Positions 24,781 through 35,777 of a DNA stretch of 64,000 nt are shown piece by piece. The DNA comes from Prorocentrum cordatum. Its lineage: Eukaryota > Sar > Dinophyceae > Prorocentrales > Prorocentraceae. The position numbers were made by a program, and so were the translations under genes. Each line of letters opens with the position of its first letter. Positions within the stretch are counted from its first letter, which is position 1. The notes under the pieces were generated by a model. It saw nothing but the letters and a program-made list of their open reading frames with translations, was not told where the DNA came from and searched no databases. The stretch is taken from assembly GCA_963575745.1 (NCBI GenBank), contig CAUYUJ010020696.1, forward strand, positions 77,501 through 141,500. The letters run 5' to 3'.

Positions 24781-25700
24781 GCGCGCGCGCACGCTTTTGT
24801 TGAAAATCCGTGTTGCGAAACCGTGTTTTTTATGTTTTTGTTGGACACACGATTTTGAAATCCTTCCGAAACCGGAGGCAAAAAATCCTCCACAACCCCC
24901 CCTCTTCCCCCCTCCACCCCACCCCCCCCAAAACCCGGAGGTTTTTGAAGGATTTCGGCATGCGCGCGACGACGCGCGCGTCTGCACTTCGTCCCGTTAT
25001 TTGCAGAAGACTCTCGCGACGGCACGCGCGCAAGGGCGTTCGAAAGATTTCGACATGCGCGCGCGCGAAGCCCGTTTGGTAGTACTGTTTGGAAATGTTG
25101 ACAAACCTCTGGTTTTCTTCAGATTTCGCAAGAGCGCGCGCGTAAGCTTTTTCAGAAAACCAGTGTTGCGAAACCCTGAGTTGTTGTATGTTGTTTGGAA
25201 ACTCGATTGCAAAATCTTTCCGAAACCGAAAGGTTTCTAAGGACTTTGGCATGCGCGCGCGACGACGCGCGCATGCGCACTTCGTCCCATTTGTTGCAAG
25301 GGATTTCTGAAAACTTATAACTTTTGATAAACGTGTGCAAGCGCATAGTATGGTTTGCAGAGGATGGCGGGGGGCGATACCGGACTGACTGGGATAGTAC
25401 GAATTCATGTTTAGGATGGACAAGTGTGCAGAATCATATGTAACTTGCAATACGAAAAGGTGTACCGTTGGGGTTAAAGTCGATTCTTCTTTTAGAAAGG
25501 AGAATATATGCTGTGCAAAATATGTGAATAAATATGATGTGCGCAATGTATGTGGGACAATAAATGTGGTGCAATGTATATATACATATATATATATATA
25601 TAGACATACATACATACATACACGCATGTGTACACAGTTAAATACATATACACGTAGTGCAATCGACTGTGTGCAATTCAGTTTGAAAAACTTGTAATTA
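24780..25700. repeat. dispersed GC-rich element family with GCGCGCGACGACGCGCGC blocks
   Basis: Blocks with GCATGCGCGCGCGACGACG, a CACTTCGTCCC tail and TTGCAAGGGA recur at about 24958, 25250, 26368, 33090 and 33340. Between them lie AT-rich segments with a frequent GTTGCGAAACC motif. An AT dinucleotide stretch lies near 25577-25603. No gene is recognised. Confidence 0.75.
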
Positions 25701-26260
25701 TCAACTACAGTGCTCGCGCATTCATCCCACCCACCAACCCGCAATTGGGTTTGCAAAACCCATTCGGCTGCGATTGCGATGAATGATTGGTGTTGGCTGG
25801 TGCACCTCTGCGGCCGCGCTAGCCCGCGCATGCTCGCGCAAATAGCCGCCAGCTAGCTTAGCGCGACCGACGCGGCCGCAGTAGCGCTGACCACTTGGCA
25901 CTTCCCAGCGGGCACTTCAGTGCGAGTCAATGACCTGGGCGGGCGCCGTACAATGGCGACGTCGACATCGGTAGACACGATGATGATAGGAGCGATGATG
26001 GCGACGATGATGGCGATGACGACGGCAAGGCCAATACCGGCGCCGATGCTGATCACACCGATGACGACGACGCTGCCTTCGCGTCGGTGATGACGGTTTC
26101 GGGAGTTCGACATGCGCGCGCGGCCGACGCGCGCGAGTGGCCCGCAACACCAGCACGCGCGCAAGGGCGTTCGAATGATTTCGACGTGCGACGCGAGAGG
26201 CACGTTTGGTCGAATTGGATCGACATGTTGGAAAATTGACGGTTTTCCTTTAAAAATCGC
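25700..26260. repeat. dispersed element, copy A (hydrophobic minus frame)
   Basis: Homologous and co-linear with about 31065-31590: CCCACCCACC, GCGGCCGCGCT, GGGCACTTC, GATGATGG-rich core, GACATGCGCGCGCG, then the GGCGTTCGAATGATT/GGCGCTCAATGATT tract. On the minus strand both copies carry a short hydrophobic segment (VVVIGVISIGAGIG here) before PTRTEVPA-like text. It is probably an old mobile element, but no transposase or terminal repeats were found. Confidence 0.65.
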
Positions 26261-26808
26261 AAGAGCGCGCGCGCAGACCTTTTTTGAAAAATTGATGTTG
26301 CAAAACCGCGTGGCCTTTCTATATTTGATGTTGAGATTCTTGCGAAACCTGGAATTGTTAAAGGATTTCAGCATGTGCGCGCGAAGACGCGCGCGTTCAG
26401 TTCGTCCCATTTTTTGCACGGGACTCTTAAAAACTGATGGCTGTTTCTAAACAAGAGGGAGCGATAAGAGACTGCCTGGGATGGTACGAACTCATATATA
26501 GGATGGAGGATGATGCAGAATCATCTGCACATTGAACAACGAACAGCGGCCCGTCCAGTCCAGGGGGGACAGTAGATCCTAATACTCTTCTGGGGGGAAC
26601 CTGAACGGACGAGAACGGAAAGCGCAGCTTGAGCCCAATGGGCTTATTGGGCGAAGAAGAAAAAGAAAAGAAAGGCGAGGGCGACGAGAAGGCGATGACG
26701 AGGACGACGTGGAGAACGTGAGGATAACGAGGAAGAGAAGCACAAGGACGAGAACAACGAGAACGAGTGCGAGTACGAGGAGGAATGCGGAGGACAATGA
26801 CGAAAAAC

Positions 26809-26841
<33 letters not shown>

Positions 26842-26890
26842 TGGAGGACAGTAAGAGGCAAGTCGAGAAGGACGTCGAATCAGGAGAGGG
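26260..26890. other. element tail, GA-rich and CGA-repeat stretch
   Basis: Contains another GCGCGCGAAGACGCGCGC block (about 26378) and then a GA/CGA-rich tract with a perfect ACG run at 26808-26840. No credible gene. Confidence 0.5.
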
Positions 26891-27320
26891 TCCTGGTGAC
26901 CCTATCGGGCTACCCTGGGGGCTCCTGGCGCCGCGCGGGGTTGTCTTGGGGCCTGTTGGAAGGTTTTTGGGGGCCTATTGGGTCTTCTTGTGGGCTTCTG
27001 GGGTCTTCTTGGGCTGTCTGTGCGCGTCGTGGGTTTTTTTCGGAAGCTTTCTTGGGCCGTCTCGGCGCCATCTGGGACCATCTCGGCGCTGTCTTGGGCC
27101 GTTTGGGGGCCTCCTGGGCGCTCCAGGGAGTCTCTTGGGGCCCTCTTGGCCCGTCTTGGGCCGTCTTTGGGCTCTCCTGAGCTGTTTGGGTGCCTCCTGG
27201 AGCGCTCTTGGAGGTCTCTTGAGGCCCTCTTGCGGCGCTCTTGGGCGCTCGAAGGGCCTCACGGGGGGCGTCTCTTGGGCCTCCTTTGGGCCGTTCGAGA
27301 GCCCTCCGGGAGCGATTCCA
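26890..27320 (+). repeat. GGGCCGTCTTGG-type degenerate minisatellite (locus 1)
   Basis: An irregular series of GGGCCGTCTTGG, GGGGCCCTCTTGG and CTCCTGG words with an 11-base rhythm. The same family occurs at 27895-28400, 30790-30960 (reverse), 34120-34400 (reverse), 35020-35560 and 62945-63060 (reverse). Open frames across it are incidental. Confidence 0.8.
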
Positions 27321-27582
27321 AGACGATGTCGATTCGGAGTCCCCTCCGGGGCCGATTCTTTGAGGACGTCTCGAGTGAAACGGCCGTTCTCTCCGGAAGC
27401 TCGACAGAAAGGTGACATCCGCTGATCCGAGAAGAACGTCCGCCGACTCTGGAAACATAGAGTTTCTGCAGAGCGTGTCGGGAAGCGCCGCTCTTTCCAC
27501 GAAGCTTGTCTGGGAACGTCTCGTTGAGAACCCCAACAGAACTCCAAGGCGGGCTTTGTCGTCGTTGTCGTCGCACGGGCGT

Positions 27583-27620
<38 letters not shown>

Positions 27621-27895
27621 CTTCGTTGTTCGTCGTTCGCGGTTCGTCGTTCGTCGTCGTCGTCGCACGTGGGCCGCCGTTGCCCGAGAGAGCCCCAAGA
27701 CGGCCCCAGGTCGCTCGAAGACGGGCCGAGGAGACCCCTCACAGAACCCCAAAACTGGTCGTCCTCCTCCTCCTCCTCCTCCTCCTCCTCCTCCTCCTCC
27801 TCCTCCTCCTCCTCGCTCGTCCTCGCTCGTCCTCGCTCGTCCTCGTTGTCCTCGTCCTCGCTCGTCCTCCCCTGTGAAATAACACGAGCCTCGTG
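27320..27895. other. spacer with GTC and CTC arrays
   Basis: Unique text at 27350-27580 includes GACGTCTCGAGTGAAACGG, a relative of the GTCTCAAGCGAAA core. A (GTC)n array at 27585-27670 and a (CTC)n array at 27762-27815 follow. No exon was identified. Confidence 0.6.
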
Positions 27896-28400
27896 GGGGC
27901 CGTGTTGGAGCCTCGTTGGGCCTCTTTGGGGCCTTTCGGGTCTTTTGGGCCTTTGGGAGCCTCCTGGGGACCTCTTGGGGCGGAAGGCTCGAAGTGTCTG
28001 TTCGTGGTCCCCCTCTTGGGCCCTTCGTGGGGCCGTCTTGGGGCCCTTGGGCCGTCTTGGGCACCTCTGGGGCCGTTTGGGGGCCCTCCTGGGCCGTCTT
28101 GGGGCCCTCCTGGGAGGGGAGTTCTTGGGCCATCTTGGGGCAGCCGTGGGGGCCTCTTGGGCCGTCTTGGGACGTCGGAAGCTCAAAAAGGCGAGAACCC
28201 CAACAACAAGCAAATACCAAGGAAAAGTGACTGATGTTTGCTTCGCGGGGCCCTCTTGGGAGGGCTCGTGGGGGTCTCTGGGGCATCTGGATAGCTTTAG
28301 GCTGCCTTGGAACGCTTTCGGGCCGTCTTGGGGCCCTCTGGGGCATCTCTTGGACCGCCTGGGAAATTCTTGGGGGGATATTTCGCCGAACTGGAGCTTT
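27895..28400 (+). repeat. GGGCC-type degenerate minisatellite (locus 2)
   Basis: Same family and orientation as at 26890-27320, interrupted at about 28190-28235 by unique text. Confidence 0.8.
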
Positions 28401-29160
28401 TTTGAGCCGTCTTGGGCCCGAAACCTGGAACCTCTTCCGGACAAGAATGGGAAGCGCCGTTTCTCTGAGCTTGCGTGCGCACGCGCGAATGGATTTGAGA
28501 CTAACGCGAAAGCGCGCACATGGATGCAGTCGCTGGGCTCCCCTAAATGCCCAGATGGTCGCCGTTGGTAGGTCTTGTTTAGTGGTTACCTGCGGTTGCG
28601 TTGGTCAGGTGTTGCGCGTGGCCTATGATTGTGTGTGTGCGTATGTGCATGCGCATGTGCATGCGTGTACGTGCGTGTGCCTGTGCGTGCCTGTGTGCAC
28701 GGCTGTGTGCGTGCCCGCGCGTGTTTCATCGGGCGTGTACGGGGTCTGTGCCAGGGGGGCGTGGGGAGGGGGTGCACGGTGCGCGTACGGGGCGTGTGTC
28801 TGGCGGGCGGGCGGGGGGGGCGCACGGTGTGCGCACGGGGTGTGTGTCCGGCGGGCGGGCGGGAGGGGCGCATGGTGTGCGTGCGTTTCGTGTTTAGTGT
28901 GAGCGGTGTATTGTTTGCGTGGTGTATGCTCTATATGGGTACCCATGCGCTGGGAGCGTGTTGTGTTCCTCCTTCTCGTCCTCCTCCTCCTCCTCCTCCA
29001 CCACCTCCTCCTCCTCCTCCTCCTCCAACTATTCCTCCTTGTCCTCGGTGTCTCGAAGATGTATCGAGCGAAAGTCACAGTTCTAACAAAAGCGTCTCGA
29101 ACGTAAGATTTCAACGTCTCAATTGTTCGAGGGTGTCTCAAGCGAAACGGCCAGTTTGAG
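28400..29160. other. GT-rich, CTC and GTCTCAAGCGAAA remnants
   Basis: 28620-28900 is a GTGCGTGTGC-rich tract with three GGGCGGGCGGG-containing imperfect repeats. 28977-29035 is CTC triplet. 29050-29152 holds at least three diverged copies of the GATGTCTCAAGCGAAA core, the last one GGGTGTCTCAAGCGAAACGG. Confidence 0.7.
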
Positions 29161-29700
29161 GGGAATACTCCTTTTCCAGCATAGCCTAACAAACTCCCAT
29201 CACCTTCTCGTCATGAGAAGGCGTTTTACCCCATATCAAGAGGTCTAGCGAGCAATCACAAGGCCAACCGCGCGGTCGACCCGCGCGCATGCGCATCCAA
29301 AGACGTCGCATACGGAGCGCACCACCCACTGGTGGGAGGCTCGCACATCAGTACCTGGCCCTCTGACCAAGAGGCTGGAGGCAGGCAAGGTAACTCAAAC
29401 GGCGCAGCGTGGCAGGCGCAGGGAAGCATAGAACAGCGACGCTTGAGCCGCCCTCACTAGCAGCGCAAAGTCGGCAACGCTCCAGGATGGCGAAACGAGG
29501 GCGGCAGACAGTCACATCGACCACCTGTCTGCGGGCTGCGCGGACCGAGCCGAACTCAAAGTCACCAGCGCAGCAGGCCTGAGGACAGGGAAAGGGCGGG
29601 AGACGTGCCAGCGTTGGAAAAAACACAAAACGAAATTGTGCAACAGCTGAAACCTCACCAGGGAGAGCGCAACCAGACTTGGCCGAGACTAAGCACTGCG
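29160..29700. other. unique stretch downstream of the 29.7-kb gene
   Basis: Holds a 92-codon minus frame (29348-29626) that could be 3' untranslated sequence or an extra exon. It has no recognisable motif. No strong polyadenylation or terminator signal is visible. Confidence 0.35.
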
Positions 29701-29701
29701 G

Positions 29702-30418
29702 TCACTGTCGGCTCTCACAAGCCACGGAAGAATACTGCACCAGCTTCCCATTCTGCTTGATCCGAAGGTCACGGAATTGGTTGGTGTAGTCGACCGCGAA
29801 CCACCAGATGTAGGCACGCGGGAAACCAAGCCACTTGGTTATTGTCGGGTCCCACACGAACCATCTGGTGAGCGCGATGTCCGCTTTGTTGTACAGCCGG
29901 GGACAGACCTTGCTGAGGGTCCTCAACTCCGCTGCGTCGAGGTAGCAGATACGTGGGTCCGTAGGCCGGCGTTCAGCGTAAACGATGGCCTGTGGTGTCG
30001 GGATCAGCCTGAGCTTCCTCGAGCCAAATGACCCGGCTACATCAAAACAGGGAGATGATCAAGGCCCCGACACGTCCCAACTCTTGGGCACCCACGCATC
30101 TCCCGAGGTTGTTGCAACTGCTGTGTCGCCGAGTTGAATAACCTCACAGCGTCGACCTGCCACAACGTCCTGGCCTTCATAGAGATCGGACCACGACCAC
30201 GCTCGCCCTCTGGCGAAAATGGCACGGCAGGAACGGTGATAGCATCTGATGCTGTGCATTGGCTCGCTCCCATCATCGGTATCATGTGACAACACGGAAC
30301 TCCACGGGGATCGTGCCGTCACCGCACGCTCGGCCCTCCAGCGTGGATTGAGTCGGCTAGCGATTGCGAGAAGAAACGAAACGAAACACATCATGTACTG
30401 CCATCGACTGCGAAGCAT
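29702..30418 (-). CDS. putative gene, unknown membrane-anchored or secreted protein, one in-frame TGA
   Basis: From an ATG at 30418 the frame begins MLRSRWQYMMCFVSFLLAIA, which resembles a signal peptide or membrane anchor, and runs to a TGA at 30059-30061. The same frame resumes and continues for over 110 codons to the stop at 29702. The second part contains RPTDPRICYLDAAELRTLSK, TRWFVWDPTITKWLGFPRAY and IWWFAVDYTNQFRDL, aromatic-rich and protein-like. Either a short intron removes the TGA (GT choices exist upstream, and a GATGTAG| acceptor lies at 30037-30040) or the gene carries a nonsense mutation. No family is recognised. Confidence 0.55.
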
Positions 30419-30419
30419 G

Positions 30420-30790
30420 CTGGGCGGGGGCTTGCGACCCCGCTGGCACGATGAAAATCGCCAGAAACGCTCGAGGCTCGAGCCAGGGACTTGAAAAGGC
30501 GCTTCCCGTCATCCGCGAGCGCATTTCCCAATGCGCCCCGCGCCCCTTAGGTAGAGAGAACCATAGATTTTACCAGAGAACCAACGGTCCACGCCGGAGG
30601 CGCTTCCCGTCATCCGCCACCGTGCCTACAGGCACGGGGCGGGCGTGTTCCCACGTCCTTTGCTTAATCCTCACGCCTGGGGAATCTTTTAACAGGCCCG
30701 GACCCCTCGCTCTCACATCCCCCGGGGCTTAGCGCGTGCCCCCTTGGGTTTCCCGCGTGCCCCCATAGGCCCTGGGAAGTGGTGGCGTGT
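30420..30790. other. possible 5' flank of the 29.7-kb gene
   Basis: Unique, moderately GC-rich, with a repeated CGCTTCCCGTCATCCGC motif (about 30501 and 30601). I see no TATA box or other promoter element. Confidence 0.35.
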
Positions 30791-30960
30791 GAACTGCTCG
30801 GGCCCAAAAGGGCCCTAAGACGGGCCAAGATGGCCCCCAAGGGGCCCCGAAGGCGGCCCAAAAGGTTCCGAGTCGCCGAGAGATCGCCCAAGATGGCCTC
30901 GAGACGGCCGAAGTGGCCACCAAGACGTCCCTCCAAGAGGCCTCCCAACAGGGCACCCAA
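30790..30960 (-). repeat. GGGCC-type degenerate minisatellite (locus 3, reverse)
   Basis: CCAAGACGGCCC and AAGAGGGCCC words, the reverse complement of the 26.9-kb family. Confidence 0.75.
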
Positions 30961-31064
30961 AGGCAGGGGTCATGGATTTTCCTGAGGTGCTTGAAGGATT
31001 CGGGCGTTCTCGCAACTTATATTGTGCAACAAACTTCTGTTCGCAATGATTGTCTACTCCACAG

Positions 31065-31595
31065 CTCGCGCAATCATCCCACCCACCCACCCGCACATTG
31101 GTTCGAAAAACTTATTCGGTGGCGATTGAGATGGGTGTTTGGACTTAGCTGGTGCATTTCCGCGGCCGCGCTGGCCCGCGCACGCTCGCGCGCGCAGCGT
31201 CCAGATAATTTGGCGTTACCGACGCGGCCGCGGTGTCGCTGACCGCTGGGCATCTCCCAGGCGGGCACTTCGGTGCGAGTCGGCGACTTGGGCGGGCGCG
31301 GTATCATGACAACGTCGACAACGGTATACGCGATGATGATGGTAGCGATGCTGGCGACGATGATGCTGATCACGCCGACGACGACGAGGACGACGGCGCC
31401 CTCGCGTCGGCGACGAAGGTTTCGGAGCGAGTTCGACATGCGCGCGCGACCGACGCGCGAGAGTTGCCCGCATGATGTTATTTGACAGGGATAGTGCCTC
31501 CCCAGCAGGCGCAAGGGCGCTCAATGATTCCGACGTGCAGCGCAAGGGGCCCGTTTGGCCGAATCGAATGGAAGTCTTGCAAATTAGCTTGGCGA
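31065..31595. repeat. dispersed element, copy B (hydrophobic minus frame)
   Basis: Second copy of the element at 25700-26260 in the same orientation. The minus frame contains VLVVVGVISIIVASIATIII followed by PTRTEVPAWEMPSG. The copies have diverged by indels but keep the hydrophobic-then-PTRTEVPA order. Confidence 0.65.
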
Positions 31596-31629
31596 GGAAC
31601 ACAACCACATGCAGTTGTGAATACCGCAG

Positions 31630-32925
31630 TTGTGGGTAGCTCCCTCTGGGGCCACGAAACGCTGCACTGGGCGCAGGAACCGCATGCGACCTGCGCCACT
31701 GGGACCTTCGGTGGAACTCCCACTAAGGCCCCGAAACGCTGTACTAGGCGGGGGAACCGTATGCGAGTTTCGCCACAGGGACCTTCGGTGGACCTCCCTC
31801 TGGGGCCACGAGACGCTGTACTGGGCGCGGGGGACGCATGCGGACTGCACCACTGGGACCTTCAGTGGAGCTCCCACTGGGGCCACGAAGCGCTGTACTG
31901 GGCGGGGGCGACGCATGCGAACTGCGCAGACGGGACCTTCGGGGGAGCTTCCTATGGGGCCACGAAATGCTGTACTGGGCGGCGGGGACACATGCGAACT
32001 GCACCACTGCAACCATCGGTGGGGCCCCCTCCCTGACAACGACATGCTGTACTGGGCGCGGGGACCGCATGCGAACTGCGCCACGGGGACCTTTGGTGGA
32101 GCTCCTTCTGGGGTCACGAAACGCTGTACTGGGCGGGGGGGACGCATGCGGACTGCACCACTTGGACCTTTGGTGGAGCTCCCACTGGGGCCACGAAACG
32201 CTGTACTGCGTGGGGGACCAGCATACGAACTGCGCCACTGGGACTTTCGGCGGAGCTCCCCATGGGGCCACAAAACGCTTTACCGGGAGGGGGAACCGCA
32301 TGCTGACTGCGCCACTGGGACCTTCGGTGGAGCATTCCCTGGGGCCACGAAACGCTGTACTGAGTGGGGGGGACGCATGCGAACTGCGCAGATGGGACCT
32401 TCGGGGGAGCTTCCTATGGGGCCACGAGACGCTGTACTGCGTGGCGCGGAAACATGCGAACTGCATCACTGGGGCCTTCGGTGGACCTCCCTCCCTGACC
32501 ACGAAATGCTGTACTGGGCGCGGGGACCGCATGCGAACTGCGCCACTGGGACCACTAGTGGAGCTCCTTTTGGGGTCACGAAACGCTGTACTGGGCGCGG
32601 GGGACGCATGCGGACTGCACCACTGGGACCTTCAGTGGAGCTCCCACTGGGGCCACGAAGCGCTGTACTGCGTTGGGGACCAGCATACGAACTGCGCCAC
32701 TGGGACCTTCGGTGGAGCTCCCTATGGGACCACAAAACGCTGTACCGGGAGGGGGAACCGCATGCGGACTGCGCCACTGGGACCTTCGGTGGAGCTCCCT
32801 CGCGGGCCACGAAACGCTGTAATGAGTGGGGGGGACCCATGCGGACTGCGCCACTGGGACCTTTGGTGGAGCCCCTTCTAAGGCCACGAAGCGCTGTACT
32901 CGGGACCTTCGGTGGGACTCACATC
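31630..32925 (+). repeat. 77-bp satellite with 462-bp (six-unit) higher-order repeat
   Basis: About seventeen units. The anchor GCCACGAAACGCTG falls at 31651, 31728, 31805, 31882 and 31959, exactly 77 bp apart. Distinctive variants recur at 462 bp: the CTCCCTGAC unit near 32030 and 32491, the GACCAGCATACG unit near 32217 and 32679, and the GCGCAGA(C/T)GGGACC unit near 31925 and 32387. Because 77 is not a multiple of three and stops are rare, long frames appear in several registers. They should not be called genes. Confidence 0.95.
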
Positions 32926-32999
32926 ACAGCATGTCTGGGGAAAAAACGAAAGTTGTTCCAAGAATTCGCAGGAGCGCGAGCACAGGCATCTTTGAAAAT

Positions 33000-33590
33000 T
33001 GGCGTTGCACAACCATGCGGTTTTATACGCTTTCGGGACACTCGATATTGAAATCTTTACGAAACCCAAATTGTTTAAGGATTCCGGCATGCGCGCGCGA
33101 CGACGTGCGCGCGTGCACTTCGTCCAGCTTGTTGAACAGGGATTTGTGCGACAACACGCGCGCAATAGCGATCGAGCGATTCCGACATGCGCGCGCGAGA
33201 GGACCAGTTGGTAGCAACAAGAGCCCGAGCGCAAGCTTGTTTTGAACATTCGCGTTGTGAAAGCAATTTATTTAATATGTTTTCGGGACACTCGATTTCG
33301 AATCCTCACGAAACCTGGATATGTTGAAAGATTACGGCATGCGCGCGCGACAACGCCCGCGTGTGCGTCCCATTTGTTGCAAGGGATTATTGGAAACTTG
33401 TAATTGGTTGATAAACGAATGCGCGCGCATACTATCTTCTGTAGCGGATGAAGGGGAGTGTCGACACCGGCTTGGCTGGGATGGTACGAGTTCAAATCTA
33501 GGATGGACGAGGGGGCAGAATCATACGTAAATTGCAGGGGGCGGTTAAGCATATGGGAGGGGGGGATCCCAGCATTCTTCTAAAAAGAAA
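33000..33590. repeat. dispersed GC-rich element family (copies)
   Basis: Two more copies of the GCATGCGCGCGCGACGACG-type block (about 33090 and 33340) with the CACTTCGTCC and TTGCAAGGGATT tails seen at 25 kb. Confidence 0.7.
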
Positions 33591-33599
33591 CATATACGT

Positions 33600-33950
33600 T
33601 GTGCAACGGGGCGGCAACGACGGAGCTGCGACGGCGACAGCGACAACATAGCCGCCGGACCAACCCCGAGACCCAGACGACGGGCGGCGACGAGGCGGCG
33701 ACGGGGGGACGACGGCGACAACATTGCCGCCCGACCGACCCTCAGGCCCAGACGACGGGGTGACGGCGAGGCGACGACGGGGCGGCGACGGCGACAACAT
33801 AGCCGCACGACCGACCCTCAGGTCTGGACGATAGGCGGCGACGGGGCGGCGACGACAACAACGTGGCCAACGCTCGGGCCCAGACGACGGGCGGCGACGA
33901 GGCGGCGACGGGGCGGCGACGGCGACAACGCACCCGCCGGACCGATGGCC
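33600..33950 (+). repeat. 60-78-bp tandem repeat rich in GGCGACGG
   Basis: Four to five imperfect units, each with GGCGACAACAT(A/T)GCCGC, CCGACCCTCAGGCCCAGACG and GGCGGCGACG. Spacing of about 75, 78, 61 and 70 bp. Confidence 0.85.
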
Positions 33951-34119
33951 AGGTCCAGTTCTTTAGTCCGCGAGACAGAGCCATTAAGTGCGAAGCACTT
34001 CTTCGGTAAAATAACATAATTTATATATGCGTGTAAATTCGCTGGCACAACGGGCCAGAGGTGTGCTAAGATCTCCGGCAACTGGTTAACAATATTTCTA
34101 ATTCGCGCGCGCGGAGCGG

Positions 34120-34400
34120 CCCCTGGGGGCCCCCAGACGAAAAGTAACCCGGCAAGGTCCCGGGAGAAGCCACCAGAGCACTCCAGGGGAGGGCCATGTT
34201 TCGACACCCTCACAAGGATCGTCGCCTCCGAGGGGGGAGCCGCAATCGACTACCCCCCCTCCCGCCCCAAGAGGCCCCCAAAAGCCCCCCAGGAAGCCCT
34301 GGGGGCCCCCAAGACGCCGCCAAGGAGCCCCAAGAGACTCCCAAGAAGTCCCCAAGAGGCCCCCAAGAGGCCCCAAAGAGGGTTCCAGGGCCGGCGGGAT
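34120..34400 (-). repeat. GGGCC-type degenerate minisatellite (locus 4, reverse)
   Basis: CCCCAAGAGGCCCCC words in a roughly 11- to 12-base rhythm, followed by AT-rich sequence with TATATATATATA near 34472. Confidence 0.75.
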
Positions 34401-34563
34401 GAGCGAATCGATTAAATAAACACATATATGTATTAATGTACATACATATTCATGTGTGTCTGTAAATACATATATATATATATACACAAGACTGCATTGG
34501 CGCTTCGCGCCGGGCGCCTTGTTCCGAACGCTTCCCCAGCACAGCAATAAATCATCGCTTGCG

Positions 34564-34752
34564 TCAGCAGGGGGGGGGCCTCAAGGCCTGGACGGGCGAT
34601 CGGTTCATTTTTCTGACATCCCTGGTGCTTGCTGACACCGCGTTCGCCCGATGCGCTTGCACGCTTGCGCGCAGGAGTGGGGAAAGAATGTTGTTGGTTT
34701 CTCGCGCGAAGGCGCCAGCAATCGACGAAGCATCAAACTGTTGCGATGGCAC
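34564..34752 (-). CDS. candidate terminal exon, 62 residues, unknown protein
   Basis: Acceptor TGGACAG| at 34753-34755 after a pyrimidine-rich tract. The exon starts in phase 0 and reads VPSQQFDASSIAGAFARETN then NILSPLLRASVQAHRANAV, ending at a TAG/TGA-type stop at 34564-34566. The text is protein-like without low complexity. Upstream exons may include 35778-35866, but the phases do not match directly. No family is recognised. Confidence 0.45.
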   Translation of the reverse strand: MPSQQFDASSIAGAFARETNNILSPLLRASVQAHRANAVSASTRDVRKMNRSPVQALRPPPC

Positions 34753-34759
34753 CTGTCCA

Positions 34760-35000
34760 TGAACGGGGAACGGGAAGGGAGCAGGAATGAGGGGGGGATG
34801 AAGAGGCGGAAGGGGGGAGGAGGGGGGGGGAAACGGGGAGAAGGTCCAGAGGAAGGAGCGGGCGAATGAGGATGGCAATCGGATGCCACGACCGTGGAGG
34901 TCGACGAAGAAGGCAGAGGGGGGAAGGCAGAGAGAGAGAGAGAGAGAAATAGGGTGATTGAGGCACGGGAAAGACAGGCGGGCTGGCGTGAGCGCAACGA
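34760..35000 (+). repeat. G/A-rich tract
   Basis: GGGGGGAGG and GAGAGAGAG runs, opposite a pyrimidine-rich minus strand that would form the tract before the 34.75-kb acceptor. Confidence 0.7.
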
Positions 35001-35019
35001 GCGCACGGAGAACGCCGTC

Positions 35020-35600
35020 TGGTCGTTTCTGGGGCTCTTTTAGGCCGTCCTGGGGCCCTCTTGGGCCGTCCTGGGGCCTTCTTGGGCTTGGGCCGTCTTG
35101 GGAAGCTGGGGCCCTCCAGAGGTCTTCTGAAGCCATCTAGGGCCCTCTTGGGGGCCTCCAATGGCCATCTCGGGGGTCTCATGGTTTTCGCGGGTCTCTC
35201 TGGGAAGCCTTCTGGCATCTTGCGCTTCTTGTGGAAAGTCTCGGGGCTCTCTGGGGCACCTCTTGGGCCGTCTTCAAACCCAATTATACACTGTCCTGAG
35301 GGAAGGGGACGAGTTTTGCTTCTTCGGGACTCTCTTAACGGCCTCTTGGGGCGTCTTGCGGGCCTCGTGGACCGTCTTCAGACCATCGAGGTTCGTTTTG
35401 GAGCGCTCTTGTGCTGTTTTGGGTCTCTCTTGCGCCTCTCCGATGACCCCTCTGATCGCCTTGAATCTGCTCACAAGGCCAGGCAAGGCGCCCTGGGAGG
35501 CCAATAAGAACCAGCGGACCTTTTCCCACGGCGTCCAGGGGGCCGCCGAGACGTCCGAAAGGACGTCCAGGGCGTCCCTGGGGGGGTCCGGTTAAGGGGG
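35020..35600 (+). repeat. GGGCC-type degenerate minisatellite (locus 5)
   Basis: GGGCCGTCTTGGG, GGGGCCCTCTTGG and similar words, forward orientation. Between 35280 and 35480 the words become scarcer and the sequence more varied. Confidence 0.75.
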
Positions 35601-35777
35601 AGGGGTCCGGATATAAAAAATATGTGAATAAGAATAGGTATACGTAGTATTTGAGTGCATGTGTGCACGTATGTCTGGTTTGGTTATATCGGATGGGGAA
35701 GGATGGTAGACGGGGAGAGATTGAGAGAATGGGAGGGAGGGATGGCGGGAGCACGGAGTGACAAGGTGGGGGGGGAC

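Noticed and set aside
23815-25025. 390- and 490-codon ORFs over the GAC array
   Set aside because: Poly-Asp, poly-Arg and poly-Val text is imposed by the triplet. All frames are open.
26910-28519. 478- and 514-codon minus ORFs rich in Arg/Pro/Lys
   Set aside because: They follow the GGGCC minisatellite and triplet arrays. No protein-like segment is conserved.
31630-33051. 473-codon and 347-codon ORFs with repeated Trp/Cys/Gly text
   Set aside because: The 77-bp satellite is not a multiple of three and lacks stops, so all registers stay open over several units.
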